A DNA stretch of 64,000 nt from Moricandia arvensis (taxonomy: Eukaryota > Streptophyta > Magnoliopsida > Brassicales > Brassicaceae): the NCBI GenBank assembly GCA_905132765.1, contig CAJHQP010001400.1, positions 53,096-117,095 of the forward strand, in the 5' to 3' direction. A program made the position numbers and the translations under genes. The notes beneath the pieces are model-generated. The model searched no databases. It saw nothing but the letters and a program-made list of their open reading frames with translations, and had not been told where the DNA came from. Positions 9,341-19,937 of this stretch are shown piece by piece (the stretch's first letter is position 1; every line of letters begins with the position of its first letter).

Positions 9341-11824
9341 TCAGAGACGAAATAACTTGTAGAACAACACCGGTTTATACGAAGAAAGGACTTGTGCAAT
9401 CACCAGTCCAAACAAAACTCCAGGAACATATCCTATTGCTGCTGCTTTCCAGTTCAACACTTGTTCTGGCTCTTGTGCCTCTGGTGTTGATGGTACCTTT
9501 TCCCTGAAGCAACTCTCCTCAAGAGGAGGGCCACAAAGATTGATATTCCCTTCAAAAGATGATTTGGGCTGCCCTCCGATCTGTGTGCCCTGTGGTATCT
9601 GGCCCGTGAGTTTGTTGCGTGAAACGTTGATGTACTCCAAGAACGAGAGGGTTGTTAGCTCTTGCGGGATTCTTCCAGTGAGTTGGTTCCGAGATAGGTC
9701 TAGTGACTCCAGCCTTGTGAGATTAGCCCAGGAGGAAGGAATAGGACCTATGAAGTCATTGTTGGATAGGTTGAGCACAATAAGCGACTTCAAAAGGCCT
9801 ATTGATTCTGGAATCTGTCCTCCGATTTTGTTTTCAGAGAAATCAATGTTTGTATAGGTCACAAGGATCATTTTCAGCTCCATGTCTATTCCTTTGTTTC
9901 TCAAATACATGGAAGGATAGTACCTTTGTCCAATGTACCATGGCTCTCTTTCCTCTTGGGGAATACTGATCAAGGGTGTACTCCAATTGGCAAAGTAATC
10001 ATGTGGGAGGCTTCCGGTGAATTGGTTACGCGATATGTCAACCATCCGCAGTTGTGAAAATGATAGAGGATGTTGAGGAGAATAGATAGGACCATGGAAC
10101 ATGTTTGATCGTAGGACCATGACTTGTAGGTTCGGTAGTTCTTGCAGCCAAAACGGAAAGGTATCAGTGATTCTATTGCCCTCCACGTTTAGATACTCAA
10201 GGTTTGTGCAATTTGTAAGAGACCTTGGAAGCTTCCCAGTTATTTGATTGTGGCTAACGTCAAGTACTAGTAGTGAGCTACTTTTGTTGAATATGTCGGG
10301 CAGTTTCCCAATGAGATTGTTGTTTCGGAGATCCAAATAAAATACTGATGAATTCAATATCAAACATGGGGGAATTGAACCACTGAAGTTGTTGTGAGAT
10401 AGATCAAGAAGTAGGTCGCTTTGATTGCACAATAAAAGAGGTATTTCTCCGGTGAAACTATTATTTGAAGCAAGCATGACCCACAACCTCCTTGAAATAA
10501 TAGGAAGAGATCCTCGAAAAGCGTTTGAACTCAGATCTAACCATCTAAGTGTTGAATTGAGAAGCATTTCTGGCGAGCCTTCAAAGCCATCGAGGGAGTT
10601 GTGAGACAGAGACAATCCAATCAAAGAAATCATACTCCATAACCATTTAGGCACTTCTCCTTTGAGTCTATTGTTTGAAATGTACAAAATCTTCAGCTTC
10701 TGTAGGTTTCTAAAAAATATGGGAAACTCGTTGATGCTGCAGTTCTCCAAGAATAGAATCCTCAAATTTGGTGAACCAAGATTAAGCCTTGATATACTAT
10801 TTCCGGAGAGATCCAAAAACTCTAAGGAATTGAAGCCCAAGGAGACAAAGTTGAATGGGTATGTTGTGTTCTGAAAAGATAGGCCGAGTTCCTTGAGGTT
10901 GGTTAATTTTGAGAGAGGCTCTAGGATTCGACCACTGAGACGGTTATCGCTAAGGTCTAACCATTCTAGCTTAGATGATGATGAAGAGCAATTCATAGCT
11001 TCAAGAGAGTCACTGAGATGGTTTTGTCTCAAATCAAGAGTTGACAGGAAAGGCATGGTGAGTAGAGAACAAGGAACGTATCCAGAAAAAAGATTATCGG
11101 AAAGATCTAAAAAAGAGAGCTTTGATGATGAAGTGCAATTCATAGTTTGGAGAGAGTCAATGAAATGGTTTTGTCTCAAATGAAGAACTAACAGGGAAGG
11201 CATGGTGAGTAGAGAACATGGAACGTTCCCAGAAAAGAGATTACTGGAAAGATCTAAATAAGAGAGTTTTGATAGATTGAATAGAGGGAAAAAACTGCCG
11301 ATAAGCTCGTTACCGTAAAGGTCCAATTCCGTTAAACGGTTTAGGCTACTGAATGAGGATGGAATTTCCCCGGCTAACCCCATACTAGAAAGACGCAAGA
11401 CCTCTAAGTTTGTGAGTTTGCCAAGTTCGGGGAGAAAAGAGAAGGAGTCAAAGTAGTTGTAAGAGAGACCGAGGTACCTGAGTTGGTCTAATCTGGAAAG
11501 GCTACTATTAGCACTGAGACTGCCACTGAGACATGCACCTTTTAGGTCTAGCTTCGTCACTACACCAGTCACGTTATCAAATTCAACCCCGTCAAAGGAC
11601 TTAACGTCTTTGCTGGTCCAAAATTTTGTCTTTGGTTCTGAGTAAGGCATCTCTTTGAAGTTGCATTGGAGGATCGGAAACTCGTTCTTAAAATCCATAA
11701 GGATCTCAATTTGGTCCGGACGAGGAAAGGGGAGAGAAACAAGACTGTCGATAAAGAAGCTGGAGATGAAGACACAATAGAGGAAACAGGAGATGGAAGA
11801 AACATGGAAACAGGGTTTCACCAT
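9341..11824 (-). CDS. RLP3: receptor-like protein, 25 LRRs
   Basis: An intronless receptor-like protein of 827 aa from the ATG at 11,824 (MVKPCFHVSS). A second Met nine codons upstream is less likely because the signal peptide begins at MVKP. It has a signal peptide, N-terminal cap (DFKNEFPILQCNFKE), 21 LRRs, an island domain (around YFANWSTPLISIPQEE), 4 LRRs, a cysteine cap (CGPPLEESC), a shortened acidic segment, a membrane helix and a tail ending YKLFRL. One extra LRR relative to RLP2 comes from a repeated pair (SGNVPCSLLTM and SGYVPCSLLTM units). The helix (GYVPGVLFGLVIAQ) keeps two GxxxG motifs and loses the third. A stretch of at least 500 bp (about 10,165-10,680) looks identical to RLP2, which suggests recent gene conversion. 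The role as a cell-surface immune or developmental receptor is inferred from family. Confidence 0.93.
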   Translation of the reverse strand: MVKPCFHVSSISCFLYCVFISSFFIDSLVSLPFPRPDQIEILMDFKNEFPILQCNFKEMPYSEPKTKFWTSKDVKSFDGVEFDNVTGVVTKLDLKGACLSGSLSANSSLSRLDQLRYLGLSYNYFDSFSFLPELGKLTNLEVLRLSSMGLAGEIPSSFSSLNRLTELDLYGNELIGSFFPLFNLSKLSYLDLSSNLFSGNVPCSLLTMPSLLVLHLRQNHFIDSLQTMNCTSSSKLSFLDLSDNLFSGYVPCSLLTMPFLSTLDLRQNHLSDSLEAMNCSSSSSKLEWLDLSDNRLSGRILEPLSKLTNLKELGLSFQNTTYPFNFVSLGFNSLEFLDLSGNSISRLNLGSPNLRILFLENCSINEFPIFFRNLQKLKILYISNNRLKGEVPKWLWSMISLIGLSLSHNSLDGFEGSPEMLLNSTLRWLDLSSNAFRGSLPIISRRLWVMLASNNSFTGEIPLLLCNQSDLLLDLSHNNFSGSIPPCLILNSSVFYLDLRNNNLIGKLPDIFNKSSSLLVLDVSHNQITGKLPRSLTNCTNLEYLNVEGNRITDTFPFWLQELPNLQVMVLRSNMFHGPIYSPQHPLSFSQLRMVDISRNQFTGSLPHDYFANWSTPLISIPQEEREPWYIGQRYYPSMYLRNKGIDMELKMILVTYTNIDFSENKIGGQIPESIGLLKSLIVLNLSNNDFIGPIPSSWANLTRLESLDLSRNQLTGRIPQELTTLSFLEYINVSRNKLTGQIPQGTQIGGQPKSSFEGNINLCGPPLEESCFREKVPSTPEAQEPEQVLNWKAAAIGYVPGVLFGLVIAQVLSSYKPVLFYKLFRL

Positions 11825-12300
11825 TTTGGAAAAATAAAGACTCTGAAACAAAACAAAGATATGGAAGAAGAAACTAGGGTATGTGTGATTTGGTTTTGCA
11901 GCTAAAACAACTTAAGAACATATATATAGGGTATAAAGCATAACCCATGATAAGAGTTAAAGTTACGTTGTGAAAGTTTCCACGTTGTGTGGCTCACTAT
12001 CTATATTTCGAACAAGATAGATAGAGCTAGGTACCAAGGACAAAACACGGACCACTTAATTGTATGTTAGAAGTCAGTGGTCAACTTATAAATACAAAAT
12101 GTGGATCCACAATTATAGCTGGAGACATGTGGCAACAGACTACTAATCAAAAGCAGAGAGTCTTCTGCATCACTGAGTCAGTCAACTTTGATCTCTTTGC
12201 CTTAAGTTTCAAAGCAGTTAACTTTGGACGTGGAACAGAAGTATACATCTTTAGATTAAGATGTTACTAAAACTATATGTAATTTGTGAGACAAAAAGAG
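11825..12300 (-). promoter_or_regulatory. RLP3 upstream region with TATA block
   Basis: About 90 bp upstream of the ATG the minus strand carries a TATA-type run (CCTATATATATG, near 11,912-11,926) followed by CTTAAG. It matches the corresponding segment of RLP1 and RLP4. Homology with 1,010-1,300 continues upstream. Confidence 0.45.
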
Positions 12301-13014
12301 GTAAACTCTGAAGTCTATACACATTCTATGTGGGATATTAAGAAGATATGTGTAAACAAAAATTTTGAAATTTGCAAGTGTTAGCTACACTAGAAAACTT
12401 CATCACCGCGATTCATATCCTTAATACTTTTACTATACTGTGCTCAAGACGACTAATAGAGTAGCCACCCTCTACTCTACTAGAGATCTTTGTGACCACT
12501 AAGAGACATTTCTACTGCGAATGTGTTTAGAAACTCCAAAGACACATATTGCATTGGAGCTGTGTTTACCTCCTCTCATCAATCATCTATCTCTACTGTA
12601 ATTAATTATAACTGGACGTGACTCTTAAGTAGATTCATCAGGAATAGAAAAAAAGAAAGCGATGTAAAACGAATATGCATGGAAACTGTGTTACATTTTA
12701 TATTCCACACAGGCCCCACCATGACACTTACGTCAATTTAAGTTAGACGTGATTCTTACGTCAATTTAAGTTAGACGTGATTCTTACGTCAATTTAAACC
12801 AGACGTGACTCTTTTATTACGTCCATTGCGTTTGTCTCTTAAGCTTTTTTATGATGATGAATGCTCTCGCAACCAGGACAGTTGTGAACGTAAGACGCAA
12901 AGCACACGCGAAGTAATTTAATTTAGTTTTAAAATGATTCAAAATATAATGATGTCATATAGTACTATATTAACATTAGAGTTTATCATACTAGCAAATT
13001 TAAAGAAAATCTTA
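12301..13014. repeat. Duplicated RLP spacer, copy 2, left part
   Basis: The segment aligns with about 1,310-2,280, minus about 300 bp that copy 1 has extra. It includes three units of a 29-bp repeat (about 12,729-12,800) containing TTACGTCAATTTAAG. No gene is visible. It ends exactly where the Helitron begins. Confidence 0.7.
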
Positions 13015-13028
13015 TCTATTAATAATAG

Positions 13029-13235
13029 CAATCCCAATTAATGTTGAAAATATGTGTCTTTTCACAAAAAAATGTTTCTTTTCACTACTAAAAATTATGT
13101 CTTTTCATACAAAAACTGAAATGTATAAGTTTAAGAGTTGTATCTTTTCACTTAAAAAACTAATAAATATAATTTTCATGTAAATAAATAAGAAATGCAA
13201 CTTTTCATATTAACATTGATTAAATAATTGTTAAT
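13029..13235. repeat. Helitron internal direct repeat, copy 1
   Basis: About 205 bp beginning CAATCCCAATTAATGTTG and ending near CATTGATTAAATAATTG recur at 14,094-14,300 at about 90% identity by eye. The repeat sits just inside the 5' end of the Helitron. The second copy may mark a nested related element or an internal duplication. Confidence 0.8.
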
Positions 13236-14093
13236 AATTGCATCTTTTCATAAAAAATGAGATTGATTTTGATTTTTCAATACAAAACTTTTTTTTAAAT
13301 AGTTAAATAACTTATTAAATGTCTTTTTATAATTATTAGGTTAAAAAATTGTGTCTTTCCAATATAAAAGTATTGTGTCAAAATACTATTTAAATTTAGC
13401 TAGGAAAATATATGGTATCTATGTAATAATGATTAGGATTATGCTCTAATAATACAAACCCTAAAATTATGTGTTATCCAAAAGCTGTCACAAAACAACC
13501 GTTCTAAATGTCATGAACAGTTGCGTCCTTTTCACCAACAATTACAATGCTTCAGCAATTATATAAGTGCCTAACTTTGCTCTTTTTCATAATACTCATA
13601 ATTTATAACTGCTGTAAACCTTTTTTTCAAAAAAAATGCTGTAAACTTAATATACAGTCACCCGTCTTTTTGTTACTATTCACTACACGTTATATATAAA
13701 ATTGGTAGAAAAGAATTCATCGAAATACAACATCAACAGCGTTATTATTTTGGAATCAATTTTGTTTTCTCTGATGCTCACACATGGCTAGCTTTAGACA
13801 TTCATATTCAAAACCGAAGGATTTCAAAAAAAGAAAACACATTTAATGCAAGAAATGATTGCTCGCTTTCATAAATAGAAATCACAAAGTCAAAAGAAAG
13901 GAAGCATTCCACTGAGCCAAGAACTTTTACTTTTGGATGAGAATGTAGGATTTATAATAATAATTTAAATTTCTTGATTCTGCTTATTAATATTAATCTA
14001 TTTACATTTTATCTTTTATTATTGTGAAGGGGGATTCAATAAAATTTAGTATTGATCATCGGCTAATACAAAAAACAAAATTTCAAAGATTTA

Positions 14094-14300
14094 CAATCCC
14101 AATTAATGTTGAAAAGATGTATCTTCTCACAAAAAAAAGTATCTTTTCACTACTAAAAATTGTGTCTTTTCATACAAAAACTGAAATGTATAAGTTTAAG
14201 AGTTGTATATTTTCACTTCAAAAACTAATAAATATAATTTTAATGTAAATAAATAAGAAATGCAACTTTTCATATTAACATTGATTAAATAATTGTAAAT
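14094..14300. repeat. Helitron internal direct repeat, copy 2
   Basis: This is the second copy of the 205-bp segment described at 13,029, offset by about 1,065 bp. It is preceded by AATACAAAAAACAAAATTTC, unlike the Helitron start, so it is not simply a second intact 5' terminus. Confidence 0.8.
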
Positions 14301-14689
14301 AGTTATATGAAATATTAATAAATGGATATGAGTAAATTAAAAAAAATGAAAATGGATATGTTGTTTTAGTTTAAAACTGAAATTAATTTTCAAAAGTTAT
14401 CGATTTATTAAATAATATATGTATTTTTTAATTTTGTGACTTTTCATTGTAAAATCAAAGGTTATGACTTTTCATTATAATTTTTTTTTAAATATTAAAA
14501 TATCCAATAAGTGTCTTTCTAAAAATACATATTAGTTTTAAGAGTTGTCTTTTCATTATGCAATAAGGTGTCTTTTAATCATGTATATATTCAAAATAAA
14601 TTGTAAAAATACTATTTTAAAATAACTATTACAAATCTGGAAAGTCATGACTATTTATATAGATTATTATGACCTTTCGTTTGCACTAT

Positions 14690-15180
14690 TTTGGTAACAA
14701 TACATTTGCACCCCTTTTGTGATAATATGTTCCCACGTATTCATTCACAACACATTCACACCTCTTTGGATACTACACGTTCACAGCCATTCGAACAAGG
14801 CACGTTCGCACCCCTTCGGATATGAAATGTTCGCACCCCTTCGGACACAAACTGTTCGCACCCCTCTAGACACGAAATGTTCGCACCCCTTCGGACACAA
14901 AATATTCGCACCCTTTCGGACACGAAATGTTCACACCTCTTCGGCCACCAAATGTTCGCACCTCTTCAGACACAACATGTTTGCACTCCTTAGGTGATGA
15001 TCCATTCACAACCTTTTGGTTAACGACTTGTTTGCACCTCTTCAGTAATGACCTGTTCGCACCCTTTTGGTGATGACATGTTTGCATTCATTTGGCGATA
15101 ATCCGTTCACACTTATTTGGTCGTGATATGTTTGCACCTCTTTGGTGAAGATATATTCGCACATCTTTGGTCATTCGTAC
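14690..15180. repeat. 25-bp minisatellite inside the Helitron
   Basis: About 19 head-to-tail units have a core like GTTCGCACCCCTTCGGACAC. GTTCGC-type starts fall at 14,829, 14,854, 14,879, 14,904 and 14,929, so the period there is exactly 25 bp. Units in the centre are the best conserved. They degrade on both sides, where TTTGG replaces TTCGG. The local GC content is far above that of the surrounding Helitron. Confidence 0.9.
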
Positions 15181-16295
15181 ATATGTGGTTCAATAACTAA
15201 TCTTATGAAAATATACATTTTTTTGTTATGAAAGGGTTTAATGAAAATGTTCAGTGATTGATTTTCTGAAAAGATACAACTCTTCGATAAATAAAAATGA
15301 TTTTTTGTGAATACTTTTCTAAAAGGTTCATATTATGAAAGAGTTTAATGGTTAATCTTTTGAAAATATACAACTTTTCTATTATGAAAGAATTCAATGA
15401 AAGAGTTTAATTGTGTTAAGTCTTTGAAAAAGATATAACTTGTCAAAGAATAAACACATTTTTGCTTATGAAACTATGATATCATACTCAAAATTCTAAA
15501 TAAAATCTTAATTATTAGATTAAAGATTAAGAATAAACTCCACCGCTAGATTTAGTTTTTATTGATATCATCGTTTAGATGAAATAGGTTTGTTGTTGGT
15601 GAATATAATTATTAGTGAAGAACCAATGCTATATTTGGTGATAAATCATTGTAATTCTTGTAGTATTTGGTGACAAAGCATTGTAACTTTTGGTGTTAAT
15701 TATTACAATCCTTAGCTAACCATTTTAATGTTTGATTATCAACATTGCAATATTTGGTTTCAGCCTTTCCAATCTTTGGTTATTTATCATTGAATTTTTT
15801 GTAATTTATATAAGATGTTGTGACTATTGACAAATCACAACCAGAAAATCACAAATAGACTAGAAAATAGAGAGATTTAAAAAAAAAAAAAAATAAATGA
15901 TTTTTGAAGAGATACAAATAAACATTAAGAGCATTATTTGTTATTTTTGTATCTTAGCCTAAGTTTGAAATTTTTGATTTAAAAACTGATAAAATTTTAA
16001 TGTATTTGTATTTTAATAACACCTTATCCTATATATTATTTAAAAAATCAATAAAAGCCATTAATGATTTAAGAAAAACTGAATCTATAACTTCTCTATT
16101 TAATTGATTTTATTTAATTATTATGTTAATATAATAAATGTTGGTGTTTTGTGAAAACTTTTTTAGAAATTCAAGATATTATTATAAATGAAAAGGGTCA
16201 TATCGACATAAATTAACATATATTATTATAATATCTAATGTAACATATTTTATAAAATGAGTTTCCGTGCGAGATCGCACGGATTCTTTTCCTAG

Positions 16296-17063
16296 TTTAG
16301 TTAAAAATAGACTAGAAATATATTACATTTAATTGGTATATTAAATTTTGATCAAAATATATCAAAACTCATGCTGAAAATAAAAAGGGGTGTAGTGAAC
16401 CAAAGATTTTAGAAGCTTTTAGGGTGTTTTAATTTTAATGAGATTTAGGTAAGTTTTGAAGTTTTTTGGGTGATACAAATGACAAAGATCTTTGGCTTTC
16501 GTTCTTATGTCATCAGCCTACCAGAAAGCAAATGACAAGATTCAAGGTTAGGCAAGAGAATAGGCAATAACAACGACAATCTCAGTCTTGTTTTATTCTT
16601 GGCAACAGTCTACTTTTGTATATACAACTCAAGCACCAAGGCTTTGTTCTTTGGAATAACATTTTAGAACTATAAACAAACACATCACAAAAAGATACTC
16701 CAGAAACCTCACTAGAACTACAAGAAAATTAACAATAGAAAATATTTTAAGTTTTTTAGGGTTCACAGGTGTTCCGTATCTGTCTCTCTCCAATTAATTG
16801 GCTGTTGACGCCATATTTCTCCTGCAGATCCAGGAAGAACATGTACGTATCTCCTGCCTCTCTGTTTTCATGGTTGTGAAAGAAAAGAAAAAACAACGCA
16901 CGGCTGACTTTCATTTCATGAGATAATACATATCTATGTCGACATCACTCACTCACACACATAAATATCTTTTTTTTTTAAACACACACATACATATCTA
17001 TGTTTGAACGGTTACAAAAACCCATTCAATTATTTCAACAAAACCAAATGCACAAACTTCATT
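16296..17063. repeat. Duplicated RLP spacer, copy 2, right part
   Basis: The segment aligns with about 2,281-2,888 plus 4,108-4,240, and so preserves the pre-insertion state of the CACTA site at about 16,905. It runs into the 3' end of RLP4 just as copy 1 runs into the 3' end of RLP2. No coding sequence is recognised. Confidence 0.75.
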
Positions 17064-19937
17064 TTAAAGGCGGAACAACTTGTAGAACAACACCGGTTTG
17101 TACGAATAGAAAACTTGTCCAATCGCCAGTCCAAGCAAAACTCCAGGGCCGTATCCAATTGCAGCTGCTTTCCAGTTCAACACGAGCTCTTGCTCTAAAG
17201 GTTCTGCCTCTTGTGCCTCTGGTGCTGATGGTACCTTTTCCCTGAAGCAACTCTCCTCAAGAGGAGGGCCACAAAGATTGAGATTCCCTTCAAAAGATGA
17301 TTTAGGCTGTCCTCCGATCTGTGTCCCCTGCGGTATCTGGCCCGTGAGTTTGTTATGTGAAACGTTGATGTACTCCAAGAACGAGAGAGTTGCTAGCTCC
17401 TGCGGGATTGTTCCAGAAAGTTGGTTTCGAGATAGGTCCAGTGACTCGAGGCTTGTGAGATTAGCCCAAGAAGATGGAATATGACCGGTGAAGTCATTGC
17501 TGGAAAGGTTGAGAACAATAAGTGACTTCAAAAGGCCTATGGATTCTGGAATCTGACCTCCAAATTTGTTTTCAGAGAAATCAATGGATGTGTAGGCCAA
17601 AAAGATCTTTTTCAGCTCCATGTTTATTCCCTTGTTTCTCAAATACATGGAAGCGTAATAAGAATACGAGTAACTGACTCCAATGTACCGTGGCCCTCCT
17701 TCCTCTTGGGGAATCCTGATCAAGGGTGTACTCCAATTGACAAAGTAATCATGAGGTAGTCTTCCGGTGAATCGGTTACGCGATATGTCCAGAATCTGCA
17801 ATTGTGGAAAGGATAGGTGGTGTTGAGGAGAATAGATAGGACCATGGAACATGTTTGATCGTAGGACCATGACTTGTAGGTTCGGTAGTTCTTGCAGCCA
17901 AAACGGAAAGGTGTCAATGATTCTATTGCTCTCCACGTTTAGAACCTCTAGATATGTGCAATTTGTAAGAGACCTTGGAAGCTTCCCAGTTATTTGATTT
18001 TGGCTAACGTCAAGTGTTCTTAGAAAGCCACTTCTGCTGAATATGTCGGGTAGGTTCCCAATGAGATTGTTGTTTCGGAGATCCATGTTTTCTACTAATG
18101 AATTCAATATCAAACATCGGGGAATTGAACCACTGAAATTGTTGTGAGATAGATCAAGAACATTTAAGAAGCTTTGGTTGCATAATGAAAGAGGTATATC
18201 TCCTGTGAAGTTATTATTTGATGCAAGCATGTATCTCAATCTCGGAGAAATAATAGGAAGAGATCCTCGAAAAGCATTAGATGTCAGATCTAATGTGCCA
18301 AGTGATGAATTGAGAAGCATTTCTGGCGAGCCTTCAAAACTATCGAGGGAGTTGTTAGACAGAGACAACTGAGTCAAAGAAGGCAGACTCCATAACCATT
18401 TAGGCACTTCTCCTTTGAGTTTATTGGTTCCAATGAACAAAATTTCCAGCTTCTGTAGGTTTTGAATAAATTTGGGAAACTCGTTGATGCTGCAGTTATT
18501 CAACAATAGTGTCTTCAAATTTGGTGATCCGGTATTAAGGATTGATATAGCATTTCCGGAAAGAACCAGTTCCTCTAAAGACTTGAAGCCCAAGGAGGAG
18601 ACAAAGTTGATTGGGTCTGTTGTGTTCTGAGAAGCTAGGTAGAGGTACTTGAGGTTTTTTAATTTTGAGAGAGGCTCTAGGATTTGACCACTGAGACGGT
18701 TAAAGCTAAGGTGTAACCGTTCAAGCTTAGATGATGAGGAGCAATTCATAGTTTCAAGAGAGTTGCTGAGATGGTTTTGGCTCAAATCAAGAGTTGACAG
18801 GAAAGGCATGGTAAGTAGAGAACAAGGAACGTTTCCAGAAAAGAGATTATGGGAAAGATCTAAAGAAGAGAGTTTTGATAGATTGCGTAGAGGGTACAAA
18901 CTACCGATAAGCTTGTTACCGGAAAGTTTCAAATCCGTTAGACGGTTTAGGCTACTGATTGAGGATGGAATTTCACCAACTAATCCCATACTAGAAAGAT
19001 CCAGGTACTCTACAGATTTGAAGTCCAAGGAGGAGATGAAGTTGTTTGGGTATGTTGTGTCCTGAAAAGATAGGTAGAGATCTTTGAGGTTGGTTAATTT
19101 TGAGAGAGGCTCTAGGATTCGTCCACTGAGACGGTTATCGCTAAGGTCTAACCGTTCAAGCTTAGATGATGACGAAGAGCAATTCACTGTTTCAAGAGAG
19201 TCACTGAGATGGTTTTGACTCAAATAAAGACTCGACAGGGAAGGCATGGTGAGTAGAGAACAAGGAATGTTTCCAGAAAAGAGATTATCATAAAGATATA
19301 AAGAAGAGAGTTTTGATAGATTGAATAGAGAAGAAGGAACGTTTCCAGAAAAGAGATTATGGGAAAGATCTAAAGAAGAGAGCTTTGATAGATTGAATAG
19401 AGGGGAAAAACTGCCCATAAGCTCGTTATCTGAAAGGTCCAATTCCGTTAAACGGTTTAGGCTACTGAATGAGGATGGAATCTCACCGGCTAAGCCCATA
19501 TGAGAAAGATACAAAGACTCTAAGTTTGTGAGTTTGACAAGTTCGGGGAGGAAAGAGAAGGAATCAAAGTAGTTGTGAGAGAGATCGAGGTACCTGAGGT
19601 GGTGTAATCTGAAAAGGCTACTATTAGCACTTAGAATGCCACTGAGACATGCACGATATAGATGTAGTTCTGTCACCACACCAGTCACGTTATCAAATAC
19701 AACCGCATCATCAAAGGACTTAACGTCCTTTGTGGTCCAAGATTTTGTCTTTGGATCTGGAAAGAAAGGCAAGGTGCATTTGAGGATTGGAAACTCGTTC
19801 TTAAAATCCATAAGGATCTCAATTTGGTCCGGACGAGGAAAGGGTAGAGAAACAAGAGTGTTGACAAAGAAGCTGGAGATGAAGACACAATAGAGGAAAC
19901 AGGAGATGGAAGAAACATGGAGACACGGTTTCACCAT
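17064..19937 (-). CDS. RLP4: large receptor-like protein, 30 LRRs
   Basis: An intronless receptor-like protein of 957 aa from the ATG at 19,937 (MVKPCLHVSS). An open frame extends to 20,090, but that part corresponds to the leader of the other copies. Order: signal peptide, cap (DFKNEFPILKCTLPFF), 26 LRRs, island (around YFVNWSTPLIRIPQEE), 4 LRRs, cysteine cap, acidic segment (PEAQEAEPLEQE), a GxxxG-rich helix and a tail ending YKLFRL. It is about 145 residues longer than RLP2. LRRs 9-14 (from KSVEYLDLSSMG) repeat the pattern of LRRs 2-8, so a module of about six repeats was duplicated. The C-terminal 50 residues are almost identical to RLP2. It lacks a kinase and would need a partner kinase to signal. 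Ligand unknown. Confidence 0.93.
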   Translation of the reverse strand: MVKPCLHVSSISCFLYCVFISSFFVNTLVSLPFPRPDQIEILMDFKNEFPILKCTLPFFPDPKTKSWTTKDVKSFDDAVVFDNVTGVVTELHLYRACLSGILSANSSLFRLHHLRYLDLSHNYFDSFSFLPELVKLTNLESLYLSHMGLAGEIPSSFSSLNRLTELDLSDNELMGSFSPLFNLSKLSSLDLSHNLFSGNVPSSLFNLSKLSSLYLYDNLFSGNIPCSLLTMPSLSSLYLSQNHLSDSLETVNCSSSSSKLERLDLSDNRLSGRILEPLSKLTNLKDLYLSFQDTTYPNNFISSLDFKSVEYLDLSSMGLVGEIPSSISSLNRLTDLKLSGNKLIGSLYPLRNLSKLSSLDLSHNLFSGNVPCSLLTMPFLSTLDLSQNHLSNSLETMNCSSSSKLERLHLSFNRLSGQILEPLSKLKNLKYLYLASQNTTDPINFVSSLGFKSLEELVLSGNAISILNTGSPNLKTLLLNNCSINEFPKFIQNLQKLEILFIGTNKLKGEVPKWLWSLPSLTQLSLSNNSLDSFEGSPEMLLNSSLGTLDLTSNAFRGSLPIISPRLRYMLASNNNFTGDIPLSLCNQSFLNVLDLSHNNFSGSIPRCLILNSLVENMDLRNNNLIGNLPDIFSRSGFLRTLDVSQNQITGKLPRSLTNCTYLEVLNVESNRIIDTFPFWLQELPNLQVMVLRSNMFHGPIYSPQHHLSFPQLQILDISRNRFTGRLPHDYFVNWSTPLIRIPQEEGGPRYIGVSYSYSYYASMYLRNKGINMELKKIFLAYTSIDFSENKFGGQIPESIGLLKSLIVLNLSSNDFTGHIPSSWANLTSLESLDLSRNQLSGTIPQELATLSFLEYINVSHNKLTGQIPQGTQIGGQPKSSFEGNLNLCGPPLEESCFREKVPSAPEAQEAEPLEQELVLNWKAAAIGYGPGVLLGLAIGQVFYSYKPVLFYKLFRL

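Larger units (their letters stand above)
13015..16295 (+). mobile_element. Non-autonomous Helitron (3.28 kb) carrying a minisatellite
   Basis: The element starts TCTATTAATAATAG right after an A and ends with the hairpin CCGTGCGAGATCGCACGG, a 9-nt spacer and CTAG, followed by T. These are the hallmarks of a Helitron inserted between A and T without a target duplication. The uninterrupted site survives in the duplicated spacer (about 2,272-2,285), which proves the boundaries. The interior is very AT-rich, with a repeated 5' segment and a 25-bp minisatellite. No Rep/helicase protein is encoded, so it is non-autonomous. Confidence 0.93.

Noticed and set aside
14719..15087. Open frames on both strands within 14,719-15,087
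   Set aside because: They are read-through of the 25-bp minisatellite and have no independent support.
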